Shown here: positions 12,301 through 21,620 of the stretch, piece after piece
How positions within the stretch are numbered: the stretch's first letter is position 1
How the letters are laid out: each line of letters opens with the position of its first letter
Assembly (NCBI RefSeq): GCF_019578655.1
Contig: NC_063263.1
Span: forward strand, 3,658,001 to 3,722,000
Length of the DNA stretch: 64,000 bases
From: Ricinus communis
Lineage: Eukaryota > Streptophyta > Magnoliopsida > Malpighiales > Euphorbiaceae
Direction: 5' to 3'
Program-made: the position numbers and the translations under genes
Notes under the pieces: generated by a model
The model's database searches: none
What the model was told of the DNA's origin: nothing
The model's input: the letters and a program-made list of their open reading frames with translations, nothing else

Positions 12301-12660
12301 ACATTATTCAGAGAGTAAATTATTCTAACTGATATAACATTTTTAATTGATGTGATATATTTTTATTAGATATGTCTAGGAATAATGTGGTAGACAAAAC
12401 CCATCTAAGAATTTTTTATACAAAAGAGCAATCTGATCCTTTGTGCAACAATATAATCCTTCTTTAGATACCCCTTGATGTCATAAATCCCTAAAAAAGC
12501 CTGCAACGGCCGAGTGTGAGTAACACATGTATGATCGCAATCATATAGTCCCTAACAACTCTGTTAAATAAAGTACTAGATTACAATTGACAGGCCAGAA
12601 AGATACAACCAGGTGATTATATGCAGATAGGAAAACAAATAGTGATCTCCTCGTATAACA
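9319..12660. other. Long AT-rich intergenic region
   Basis: No gene seen. On the minus strand, 10371-10388 reads CTTCTATAAATAGAAGA, a TATA-like box, followed downstream by leader-like sequence, so a worn LTR may lie at about 9400-10650; no matching second copy was found. The segment 10920-11110 is an inverted relative of 2936-3080. The rest shows no structure I can name. Confidence 0.35.
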
Positions 12661-12740
12661 AATGAGAAATGTCGGTTGTCTCATACATTTCTCGAAAAAA
12701 AAGGAGCCACAGGACCTTATGTTGTGTTTTTTTAGTCATC

Positions 12741-12875
12741 AAAATTGAATTTTGCAGAAGTGTCAAGCTGCGTAAACAGGGCACACAAATTACTGGTGGC
12801 ATGTGTGTTTCGTGTGGTAGAGCATATCAGCATTTGGACAATTTGTTTCTTAATTGCACTTTTGTTTTTGGATGA
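12741..12875 (+). pseudogene. LINE remnant, zinc-binding domain after reverse transcriptase
   Basis: Part of a frame at 12669-12875 reads KLRKQGTQITGGMCVSCGRA followed by YQHLDNLFLNCTFV. The spacing Cys-x2-Cys ... His-x-x-x-Leu-Phe-x-x-Cys is that of the zf-RVT domain found at the C-terminal side of plant LINE reverse transcriptases. The upstream reverse transcriptase is absent and the frame ends just after the domain, so this is only a fragment. Confidence 0.5.
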
Positions 12876-12879
12876 AAGT

Positions 12880-13339
12880 TTTTACTGCTTGTAGAGCTAG
12901 CAGATGAGTATTAAGGTGGACTAAGGAAGTGAGTTGGTTCTAAAAAAAGATCTTCTAGGAAAGCCTTGTTATACAGGATAAGAAAGGTAGCTTTCTGGTC
13001 TATAATATAATAATTGGCAAGAAAGAAAATGCAAGGTCAGGGCCTTTCTCGCTAGGCGAGCGCATCCAATTCTAAATTCCTCCAGAAAGTCCTCAAGAAC
13101 GGGAAAGCCGACCAAAATACAATTCCATAACCCTCTAGAGCAAAGCAAGCTGTAAGTCAGTTTCAAGTCTGCCTTCTGCTATGTATAGCTTTTGAGGTGC
13201 TCAAATCCAGTAAAAATAGGATGCACAATATTGTTAAAATTCATTAGGCAGCATAATGAGGAAGTAATGTCTCTGTAGTTGTAAGCAGTTTCAAAGAATT
13301 TGCTACAATAATGAAACAAAGTTGGTTGAAATTTATACT
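12880..13339. other. Intergenic, nothing recognised
   Basis: Ordinary low-complexity sequence between the LINE scrap and an AT-rich MITE. No protein-like frame with family features. Confidence 0.4.
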
Positions 13340-13344
13340 TAGTT

Positions 13345-13630
13345 TTCTCTTTATTACAAAATTTTAATTTATTTATTTCAATTACTCAATTTAATTATAA
13401 ATTTAGTTTTGTAAATGAATAATTCACATAAAAGAAAATAGCCAATAGAAAAAAAGTAAATAAAAGAAAAAGTATAACTTGTCAATTGTTGATTGATAAG
13501 ATGACTAAATTACAACTAAATTAAAATTACATGATTAAAATAACATAAATTAAAATTTTACTGATAAGATAATTAAATTACAATTAAAATTAAAATTACA
13601 TAATTAAAATAACATAAATTAAAACTTTAC
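13345..13630. mobile_element. AT-rich MITE with duplicated right end
   Basis: The left part (ACAAAATTTTAATTTATTTA near 13357) is an inverted counterpart of the right part (AACATAAATTAAAATTTTAC). The right end is present twice in tandem, about 13494-13560 and 13562-13630, at a period near 68 bp. A related copy lies in the phytocyanin intron at about 56800-57030, sharing the AAGATGACTAAATT core. The element joins the monooxygenase pseudogene exactly where that gene loses its C-terminal end. Confidence 0.5.
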
Positions 13631-15482
13631 GATGGAAATGGATAAGGCCTCAGCAAGGCACCTAGCCAAGACAAGACCATCTTCCAAGGAGGAGCAACCG
13701 CCCTGGCCTATGTCCGGTGTCATAGGATGGAGTGCATCTCCAGCCAAACAAACATTCCCTTTGCTTATATTTCCCCACAGCAGCTCCAATGGATATCTAT
13801 ATCCCAGAGGAGCAGAATCTATATTTCCTACTTCAGTGTTTCTATTACAGTCTTTAGAAGAGGATTAACTCCATTTTCAAGTTTGCTTAGCACAGTTTCC
13901 TTCATCTTATCCAATGTCATTTCGTCTGCAAGAAAATAAATGGTGAAAGGATAGTAAAAGAAATATTATCCTCTTGGCACAGGCTTTCTTTGTCACTTTC
14001 ATCAAGGTTACTCGATTTTGAATTCTAACGGTGAATTTATTCGTTTGATATTGATTTCTTTTGACATCACCGCAAAAATGATAATCGATATTTATTTTTC
14101 ATTATGACTTCAAATTAGAAATATGCTAAAAGTTCTAGAGGTGAGATACACAAGGGTGAAAGATTATGTGATGGTTACTTGGGGTTGAGGGAGTCCAAGT
14201 GAAAAACCAATAAATAGAAGTATCATCACAAGGGAGGAAACCTGATCGCAAGCCATTACCAAAGACTTGTTGGAACTTGGTGCCATAGCCTTGACCACCC
14301 TTGAAATTTGCCATACCCCTTATTGCTATTCTCCCTGTTAATGATGGTCTTTTGAAGCCTAGCCACTTCCCCACCACTGAGTTCACCCCGTCACACCCAA
14401 TCAGCACCTTCCATTCACAAAAATTTAACAGACAAATTTAGAGTAATCAGAAAATAATTCACAAATATACGTCCTACATCAGGAGACATCAAGTTAAAGA
14501 CAATTAAAGTATCAGTCTAGTATAATACAAGTTACAAAACTACAGTACTATCATTATTATGGCTAATTAAGCTTTCTACTATTATTTGTTTTACCTTGGC
14601 TTTGATGATCATACCATCAGCAAGATAAACAAGTTTACAGTAGCTTGATTCCTCAATTGAAACCATCTTGGAGGAGAACTTTATAGTATCAGGTGGGAGT
14701 TCATTTGCAAGGGTTTGCAGCAGGGTTTTCCTTTTCTGACATCGAAGCTCATGCTCTCCGCTGCACAGCACACACCTTTATTTGAATTTAATTTGACCAT
14801 ACTACTAAAGAATTGCTTCTACAGTTTCTAATTTATAGTGTTTCAACCTCATGTTGCCAATATCTAACAGCTAAATCAAATAAAATAAAAAAGAAAAGAA
14901 ATAGGAAGCATAAGGATAAGTGCAGTTGACAAGGAAAGAAGCTCCCTGTACTTGTCAACCTGAGTTCTATATCTGCATGTGGGAGCATTCCATTTACTTA
15001 CTGTTTCCCTCTGGCCTTTAAGGACCGAGTCCACCTTGGCCTGTAACCACGGAGGCAGCAACTACCCTGCATTTAGTTTGATGCAAATCAGTGAAACGTC
15101 ACGTACGAAGAAAAGGCAGTACGTATATCTATACTTAGTTAGTTGGATCATTACCCATCAATCAACATATGATGTTTACGAAGAGAATCGCCAATACCAA
15201 GTGCATCGATGACCTTCCATGCATTAGTCCATGTTGTTAAAGCAAATTCAGCAAGTCTTAAACGAGCTGATGATTCCAACACTAAGCTTTTAATTCCAAG
15301 CCTGCAAAAAATATACACAATATATATATAGCTGCTTAATTAGTAAAACAAATCATTCATTTTCAAATTCTATCTGAAAATAACTAAGAATATGATCGAA
15401 CTTCATACCTATAAAGTCCCAGTGAGGTGGCAAGTCCAGCTAATCCAGCTCCTACAATCACGATATCTTCTGCAAATTCCAT
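13619..15482 (-). pseudogene. Broken FAD-dependent monooxygenase gene (MO1-like)
   Basis: Six exon-like blocks on the minus strand follow the plant MO1-type FAD monooxygenase (salicylate-hydroxylase-like) pattern: 15482-15409, 15301 to about 15152, about 15071-14987, 14760-14595, 14407-14179 and 13925-13619. Block 1 has the Rossmann motif VIVGAGLAGLATSLGLYR; block 5 has [17 protein letters not shown]; the last has the second FAD motif [15 protein letters not shown]. Most junctions are GT-AG and in phase. Two breaks are visible: block 3 changes frame between VVAASVVTG and the following Lys/Gly-rich end (in-frame TAA at 15018-15020), and block 6 changes frame before [16 protein letters not shown]. 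The last block stops at 13619, roughly 60 residues short of family length, against an AT-rich MITE. No functional protein is expected. Confidence 0.85.
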
Positions 15483-16130
15483 GATATATTTCAGTAATAG
15501 CTGAAGTGATAATGTAGAGTTAGATTGGTTTGTCTTATAGAATAAACAAGTTCAAAGTAAGAAATGATGCGCAAGAAGAAGAACACAGTTACTGGCATGG
15601 GATCATTGAGATAAGACAATTCCAAAAGGGGATGGATCCTCTTTAAATAATGTCATGCCCACAGAAATCACAAAGATTTTGTTTTTCTTTTTCTAAATAA
15701 TGTTATATGCTTGCAGGACCGTCTCATCAAATCCAATTTTTTTTTTTAATTCACAAGGATGTCCAAATAATAGTATCAAGCTAAATAACAAAAGAAATTC
15801 TTTAAAAACTCATATTATGAAAATATAATAAATACTACAGTATTAATACTTATTAATAAATTTATATTTATATAGATTAAAAAATAACTAATAATAGTAG
15901 TCTAAAATTAGAAGAATGAAACAGAAAAGTACAAACTAGAAAACTAAGTCATCCCATATGTTTCTCATTAATAAATTCTGAATTCTTGATGAAAATAAAT
16001 GAAATTTTCTTTTCGTTTGAAGACAAGAACAAATTTGTTTTTTCTTTTCTTTTTATATAAACTTAGTTTATATCTGAATTCCCTAATTCTATCTTTATTA
16101 AATACTAATGTTTATATTGAATGCTTTTAA
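15483..16130. other. Intergenic, upstream of the monooxygenase pseudogene
   Basis: The first 200 bp may be the former promoter and leader of the monooxygenase gene. The rest is AT-rich with poly-T near 15740. Nothing else recognised. Confidence 0.4.
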
Positions 16131-16137
16131 ATTGCAA

Positions 16138-16622
16138 ACGCATAATTTTTGGTACATATTGTTCATCTATATATATATTAATTTTTGAAACTTAAATTTT
16201 TTTTTTGACACGTATGTTTAACTTTTTACGCATAAAATTTTTATTTGATATGTGTACTATTTTTGACACATAGAATTCAAGTTTATGTGTAATTTTGTGA
16301 CTTTTTCTATTAAATTATTAGTTAATAAGTTGCATTCCTAATTAAACACTCATTCTAATCTTAAAAAATAACATATTAATTATAAATTAATTTTCTAATT
16401 AGATAATGATTAGTTTTCTAAGTAGATAAGGATTAATTTTCTAATTAGATAATGATTATTCTAAAAAATATCATACTAATTATATTTTAATATTATATTA
16501 AGTTATAAATTAGTTTTCTAATTAGATGATGATTCTAATTATAGAAAATAATTTTCTTAAATATTATATTTACTAATAAATTAATTTTTAATTATATAAT
16601 AATTTTTAATTCTATAAAATAA
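16138..16622 (+). repeat. Dispersed AT-rich repeat, copy 1
   Basis: A segment of about 480 bp that recurs in inverted orientation at about 62570-63060. Shared landmarks include AATTTTTGAAACTTAAATTT, TTCAAGTTTATGTGTAATTT, TTAGTTAATAAGTTGC and several TTTTCTAATTAGATAATGAT units. Within the copy the TCTAATTAGATAATGATT unit is itself repeated at irregular spacing. No coding capacity. The right edge touches the 5' end of the viral copy. Confidence 0.7.
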
Positions 16623-16737
16623 TAATAGAATTAGAACCGCTGACTAAGTTTCACCTTCTGGAAACTTAGAACCGCTGACACCCCCTGAAGAAGTTCTCAA
16701 CTGGCAGACATCTAATTCTATTGTCCAAAACACTTAC

Positions 16738-17930
16738 TTGAAGAAGATAGATGGCAAACTGGATCAAGCAATCGCACTTGGTTCAAAACATGGATCACAA
16801 GCTGGATACTTTTTCACAAGAAGTCTTGCAACTGTACTCATCCCTGACAGCAAAGTATCAAGCTCTGGACAAAGAACTCCGGATACCTCAGCCAATTACC
16901 CCCTCTTTCATGCAAAAGCAAAAGGAGATTTCCCGGCTGAAGAAGCAAATAGATCAAATTGAAAATGATCTCAGGAAAGACCAGTCTGCAATTCCAACAT
17001 TCATATCGTGACTTCAACCTCATCGCTATTACTCCTTCATACTTTTCTTCTTTCCCTTTTCTTTCACAACCAGAACAACTACAAGAAACCCTTTATCAGC
17101 CCTTTGGCACATTCTCTCACCTTTACCCAAAAAACTCAGAAACCCAGCAAAAGAAAACCTCTCCTCCTCTAGCACCTAAAGACAAATTTCCAGAGCAATC
17201 TCTCATCAGTCCGTATGATTCAGAATCTTCTTCGGACAATTCAGAGATGGCGGACATCACTGAAATTCTCATGAACACTTCGCCATCGATCCCGGAAGTA
17301 GTAGAACCCGAAGATGAAGATGCTCGGTCATTCTTTGCTCCCATCGAGCTCCAAACCCAAGGCCAAAACCGCAGTAGACCTTGGTTCACTTTTGATGACT
17401 TGCCACCATCAAATGGAAGGATAAGCTTCTGAATTCTTGGCATGGATTGATCTTCGGATGACCCTCAAGGGCCACACTCAAAAAAGTCCTTGCCGAATTT
17501 GTCACAAGGTTTACCTGGGAAGCTTAAGAGATTGGTTTCAGTCCCCGACTGAATACACTAGGCTTCAATTTGTCACTCTGCCGACTCCATCGAAGAACGA
17601 TCCTCCATAACCGGCCTTGGAAGTTATGACCTTGTCATAAGACAGTGAAACAAGAGTTTTTGATCGAAATGTTGTTCATTCAAGATGAAGGATCTGGAAA
17701 AACACTATTCGGCTATGTCCAAGCTCTACTATGTCATTGGAGGACATGATGGTGATGATACACTAAAGTATACCTTCATCACCTCTCTGCCAGATGAGAT
17801 ACAACCTGAGGTTAACAATATGATTTAAGGCTACAAAGAGACTAGGTCCACCTCTATTACACTTGGAGAAATCTGGCAATTCACACTCTCTTCCATTAAG
17901 AGACTGTGTGATCAACATGAATTATTCAAA
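16738..17930 (+). pseudogene. Caulimovirid polyprotein remnant: coiled coil and coat-protein N-terminal region
   Basis: Overlapping frames at 16751-17011 and 16959-17432 carry the upstream part of the polyprotein. The first is helical and heptad-like near QKQKEISRLKKQIDQIENDL, so a coiled coil is likely. The second is Pro/Ser-rich and then acidic (EPEDEDARSFF), as common ahead of caulimovirid coat proteins. Between 17433 and 17930 the coat-like sequence goes on in changing frames, with stops near 17610, 17640 and 17826. Nothing resembling a movement protein is present upstream. The breaks are left as they stand. Confidence 0.6.
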
Positions 17931-17933
17931 AGG

Positions 17934-19511
17934 TTGTCTCAAAGGGACTTGATTGTCCAAAAGGCTTGCAACAAAAACCACCTAAAGATCAAGTGCAAAG
18001 CCGCCAACTGCGTCTGTACAAATCACAAGAAGAAATCTGGACATCATTTCCAGAAATACACGCGCAGCAACCAGAAGTTCAGGGAAAAGAACCCAAAGAG
18101 ATTCAAATACTTCCGTAAAAAATGGAACCAGGGGTACAAGTCTGACAGATGTTTCATCTGCAAACGGAAGGGACATTATGCAAAAAATTGTCCTAGGAGT
18201 CCAGAAAAGTCAGCAAAGATGATACAACAAGTTAGCATGTCCTTATCTCTTGCAGACTCTTTTGAAGAGGAAATAGAGTCCCTACTTTCAGAACAAGAAG
18301 ATCTTACCCCAGAAAGCTTATTTGGGTTAGAAATGGAGTTCTCAGACTCCACAGAATCTTCACAAGAATCTTCTTCAGATTCAGACGATGGTGAAATACC
18401 AATCTTGATGATTGGTTTGCATGAAGAGAGTCAGAAGAATATTCTGGAAGATGCAATACAATATCCTCTCTCTCCAACCCTATTATCTTCCTTCTTTGTT
18501 TCTCCTCCACCTCCTGAAACTTTTCAATTTACTACAAAACCTCCTCCAGTCCCATATATTCCTATACAGATACTATCCTCGAAATACTCCAAGCCTGTTC
18601 CAGTAATAGCTTTCTTTGACACTGGAGCTCAAAGAAGCATGATGAACCCAATGGTTCTCCCATCAGAGTATTGGAAGCCCCATGATCAGTTCTTCAGGGC
18701 AGCCAACGGTCAAACCTTCAAAACCACTCTGATCACAAGACAGAAGATCGGAATTCAGTTCTTTCCTGATTGCGTTGTATGGACGCACATCATTGGTTTA
18801 GATCTTCCAAGCAAGGATATTCTGATAGGATTTGATGTTTATCACCAAGCTCAAAAGCTCCAAATCCTTCCAACAGGTATAAAGTTCAAGAGACAGTTTC
18901 GGTCATACACTGAAACTTCAAATCTGTTTTCTGTAACGAATACTATTCCTCCATTCCTTTCATACACAGAAAAATTCCTTCAGTTTTGTCCAGAATCCCA
19001 TTCACATTTCCAACATCCTCTTCCTCTGTGGAAAAATCCACAATTCTATATCAGCCTCCCCTTCAAACTTAATGAAGACATTAACCCTACTAAAGCCACA
19101 CACATGGGAATGTCTCCCACAGACCTAGCCCTTGCCCGATCAGAATGCCTGACACTGTTACAGCAAGGTTTAATTGAGCCCACTACTTCACAATGGGCTT
19201 GCCAAGCCTTTTATGTGGAGAAAAGGTCTGAAAGAATCCGAGGAAAGAAGAGGCTTGTCATAGACTACAAACCCTTAAACCATTTCCTTCAAGACAACAA
19301 ATTTCCTCTCCCTCGAATCTCAAATCTCAAGGTCCACATCCAAAAGGCCCAGTACTATTCCAAATTTGACCTAAAGGGCTTTTGGCAACTCGGTATCCAA
19401 ATTTACGGGAGAGATACAAAACTGCATTTTGTATCCCTAATGCCCAATACCAGTGGACTGTTATGCCTTTTGGGCTCAAGACGGCCCCATCTCAATTCCA
19501 GAAGACAATGA
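17934..19511 (+). pseudogene. Caulimovirid polyprotein remnant: zinc knuckle, protease, start of reverse transcriptase
   Basis: A long frame of 525 codons. A very basic N-terminal part leads to a CCHC knuckle, CFICKRKGHYAKNCP (about residues 75-89), the RNA-binding end of a coat protein. An acidic Ser/Glu-rich linker follows, then an aspartic protease with FFDTGAQRSMM (about residues 227-237). The last third starts the reverse transcriptase, with KKRLVIDYKPLNHF and SKFDLKGFWQLGI, both typical of the family. The frame loses the reading register shortly after that motif, near 19400, and its final residues are out of frame. The frame probably reached further upstream in the intact virus; the ATG at 17934 is not a real start. 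Confidence 0.75.
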
Positions 19512-20210
19512 TTGAGATTTTTGGGCCTATCCTTTACTCTTCTTTGATCTATATCGACGACATCCTTCTATTTTCGGAAATGCGAGAGGACCATCACCAA
19601 TCAGCAGTTTCCTTGCCATCATCCAAAAATATGGCATTATGCTATCCGAAAAGAAGAGCTTTATTGGCCAACGAGAAATTGAATTTCTGAATGCATTTCA
19701 AGAATGGCCGATACATATGGTCCCCACTGACAAAGGAACTTGATAATTTTCCGGAAGAAAATTTATCAGCAAAACAAATTCAACAGTTCCTTGGAATCCT
19801 GAATTATGTTCGAGAGGCCATTCCACACCTGTCTAGTTACACGTGCCACCTCTCAAAGATGCTCAAGAAGAACCCTCCTCCATGGGGAGCGGAACAAACA
19901 ACGGTTGTCAAAATTAAAAGAGCCGGCCCACAATCCGCCACCTCTTACAATCCCGTCACAGGAGAACTTATTCTCCAAACAGATGCATCCCGACTATGCA
20001 TGGGGGGCCATCCTCCTAGAAAAGCTCCACGACAAAGAACAACTGTGTGGATATGCATCGGGTCGATTTTCCTCTTGGAAAAATATTATCACACAACCTA
20101 CAAGGAAATTCGCGGTCAAGCACGGGATAAAAAAGTTTGAATTCTTCCCGATTGGACAAAGACTTCCCCGGTTCGGATGGACAACTCTTCCTTCCCAAGA
20201 TTCTTGAATC
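19382..20210 (+). pseudogene. Caulimovirid reverse transcriptase and RNase H remnant
   Basis: The catalytic part of the reverse transcriptase is in the frame 19382-19690, with MPFGLKTAPSQFQ and the active-site box LIYIDDILLFS. That frame changes again before the connection domain at 19691-19900. RNase H pieces are split over two frames: TDASRLCMG in 19691-20140 and WGAILLEKLHDKEQ with a later Lys/Phe-rich end in 19806-20207. At least three register changes are visible between 19400 and 20200. Confidence 0.7.
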
Positions 20211-20395
20211 CAACCGGAAGACCTTGCCTGAGCCCCAACTATTGCGATTAAAATCATGGTTCGAGGTATGACTTTAAGGTTGAGCATATAAAAGGGATAA
20301 GAAACCTAATCCCGGATTTCTTATCCAGACTTTCTAAGCCTCAGAATCAGCCTATAGTTCTTCTCACCTCTACAATAAATCTTCCCATAATCTTT

Positions 20396-21013
20396 ATGGC
20401 CTCATCATCCTCCAGATCCAACCTGCAACCTCCTTCACCACCAGACCTTCCCAACAACCTTACAACCAAACAAGTCACAGACTTTGCCCGAAACATGATG
20501 TTCCATTATTTGGCAACTTTTCAACAAATCTTCTCACTCCCAATCCAACCCAACTTCTTCTTTCCAGACTACCCTTGGTGTTTGATTTACCACTTATCCC
20601 CTGAACATCCAAAGCATGAAAGTGAGTTATGGTTTCTATGGTGCCTATCTACAGTCTGTCATCATGCTATAGAGGTGCCTATTATGAATCTCTTACACTT
20701 CTTCAATAATGAAACTAACTCGGGGTCTTATCCATGGAGATTCCTTACCTGGTTCAAAACTCCATACCAATGGACAGGAGATCTCCTTAAACTTATTCAT
20801 GGGCACCAGTTATTCTCAGACAATAATTCCAGAGCTTCGGAATACCATGCTATTTTCATATTACACAGGCCCTATCTCCGACTATCGGGAAGACACCTAT
20901 GCAACTCAAAATATCCTCACTATTGGAGAACACTTAATAGTCCTTTACATCTTGCTCCTCCACCAATCACGGGAAGAACTAAAACGGGCCCTGCGATGCA
21001 GGGAATGAATTAA
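20396..21013 (+). pseudogene. Second ORF of the endogenous caulimovirid
   Basis: An open frame of 205 codons starting 55 bp after a region ending the RNase H part. It is Ser/Pro-rich at the N-terminus (QPPSPPDLPNN) and rich in Trp, Phe and His in the middle (PDYPWCLIYHLSPEHP, ELWFLWCLSTVCHH). I recognise no enzymatic motif. A separate protein of unknown function behind the polyprotein is known from florendovirus-type endogenous viruses, which is the basis for this assignment. The alternate frame 20709-21008 overlaps its second half and may hold the original register there, so one indel near 20710-20800 is possible. A further small frame follows at 21053-21304 and runs into the repeat array. 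Confidence 0.5.
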
Positions 21014-21184
21014 GGACGACTAATGTGTCTACACCATTAGTCCGCACCTTCAATGGACATCAATCAACCGAACAATCCATTGAACATTTCTGTTTCTCGA
21101 TCTTCAACTCCTCCGGACGACCCTACCTTAACCACAAGCAAGAAGCCCCATGCAAGACTCCCGTACCAATGGATGATGACTCAT

Positions 21185-21540
21185 ATGATGACGTCTTCTG
21201 ACCACATACAACTGTCGGCCACTCTTTTATATTATTGTTTGTCCTTATTATGTAAGAGGAGTGTATTATTAGTCTTAGTGGGATATCCACTAACCTTTGT
21301 TTGATAGTGCTGTATTATTAGTCTTAGTGGGATATCCACTAACCTTTGTTTGATAGTGCTGTATTATTAGTCTTAGTGGGATATCCACTAACTTTTGTTT
21401 GATAGTGCTGTATTATTAGTCTTAGTGGGATATCCACTAACCTTGGTATATTTTCTACCGACTCTCCACTCTATATAAGGAGAGATCTTTGAGAATAAGA
21501 AAGGCAAGTTTTCCTCTAAACAAGTTTCTCCAAGAAAACT
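21185..21540 (+). promoter_or_regulatory. Pararetroviral promoter-like region
   Basis: A TGACGTC element at 21189-21195 resembles the as-1/bZIP sites of caulimovirid promoters. The 49-bp repeats follow, then a TATA box, CTATATAAGG, at 21471-21480. About 25-35 bp downstream comes a purine-rich and then CT-rich leader with repeated CTCTCT blocks. Order and spacing fit a genomic-RNA promoter. Whether it is active in the plant cannot be told. Confidence 0.6.
21262..21443 (+). repeat. 49-bp tandem repeats, about 3.7 copies
   Basis: Copies start at 21262, 21311, 21360 and 21409 with nearly no differences. Each unit carries AGTGGGATATCCACT, an almost palindromic element. The array lies just ahead of the TATA box at 21471, which suggests repeated promoter or enhancer units. 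Confidence 0.85.
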
Positions 21541-21620
21541 CTCTCTCATCTACACTCTCTTATGGCTTTCTAACTTTCTCATTTCTCTTCTCTTGATCCA
21601 ATGGCAATGTTCTAATAGTT

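Larger units (their letters stand above)
16623..21620 (+). mobile_element. Endogenous caulimovirid (pararetrovirus), 5'-truncated
   Basis: About 5 kb of plant pararetrovirus sequence on the plus strand, in order: a coiled-coil and coat-protein region, CCHC knuckle, aspartic protease, reverse transcriptase, RNase H, a separate downstream ORF, a non-coding end with 49-bp tandem repeats, and a TATA region with leader. No LTR, integrase or target duplication is present, which separates it from LTR retrotransposons. The movement-protein part expected at the beginning is missing. The layout, one polyprotein plus a second ORF of unknown function, recalls endogenous florendoviruses, but the genus is a tentative call. 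Several frameshifts and stops show it cannot make its proteins. Confidence 0.8.

Noticed and set aside
12617..12802. Minus frame opposite to the LINE scrap
   Set aside because: The plus-strand zf-RVT pattern explains the region; the minus frame is a shadow.
19994..20287. Minus frames opposite to the viral RNase H region
   Set aside because: Shadows of the plus-strand RNase H remnant.
21262..21443. Regular repeats that could look like a CRISPR array
   Set aside because: The units are directly joined with no unique spacers, and the setting is a plant viral copy.
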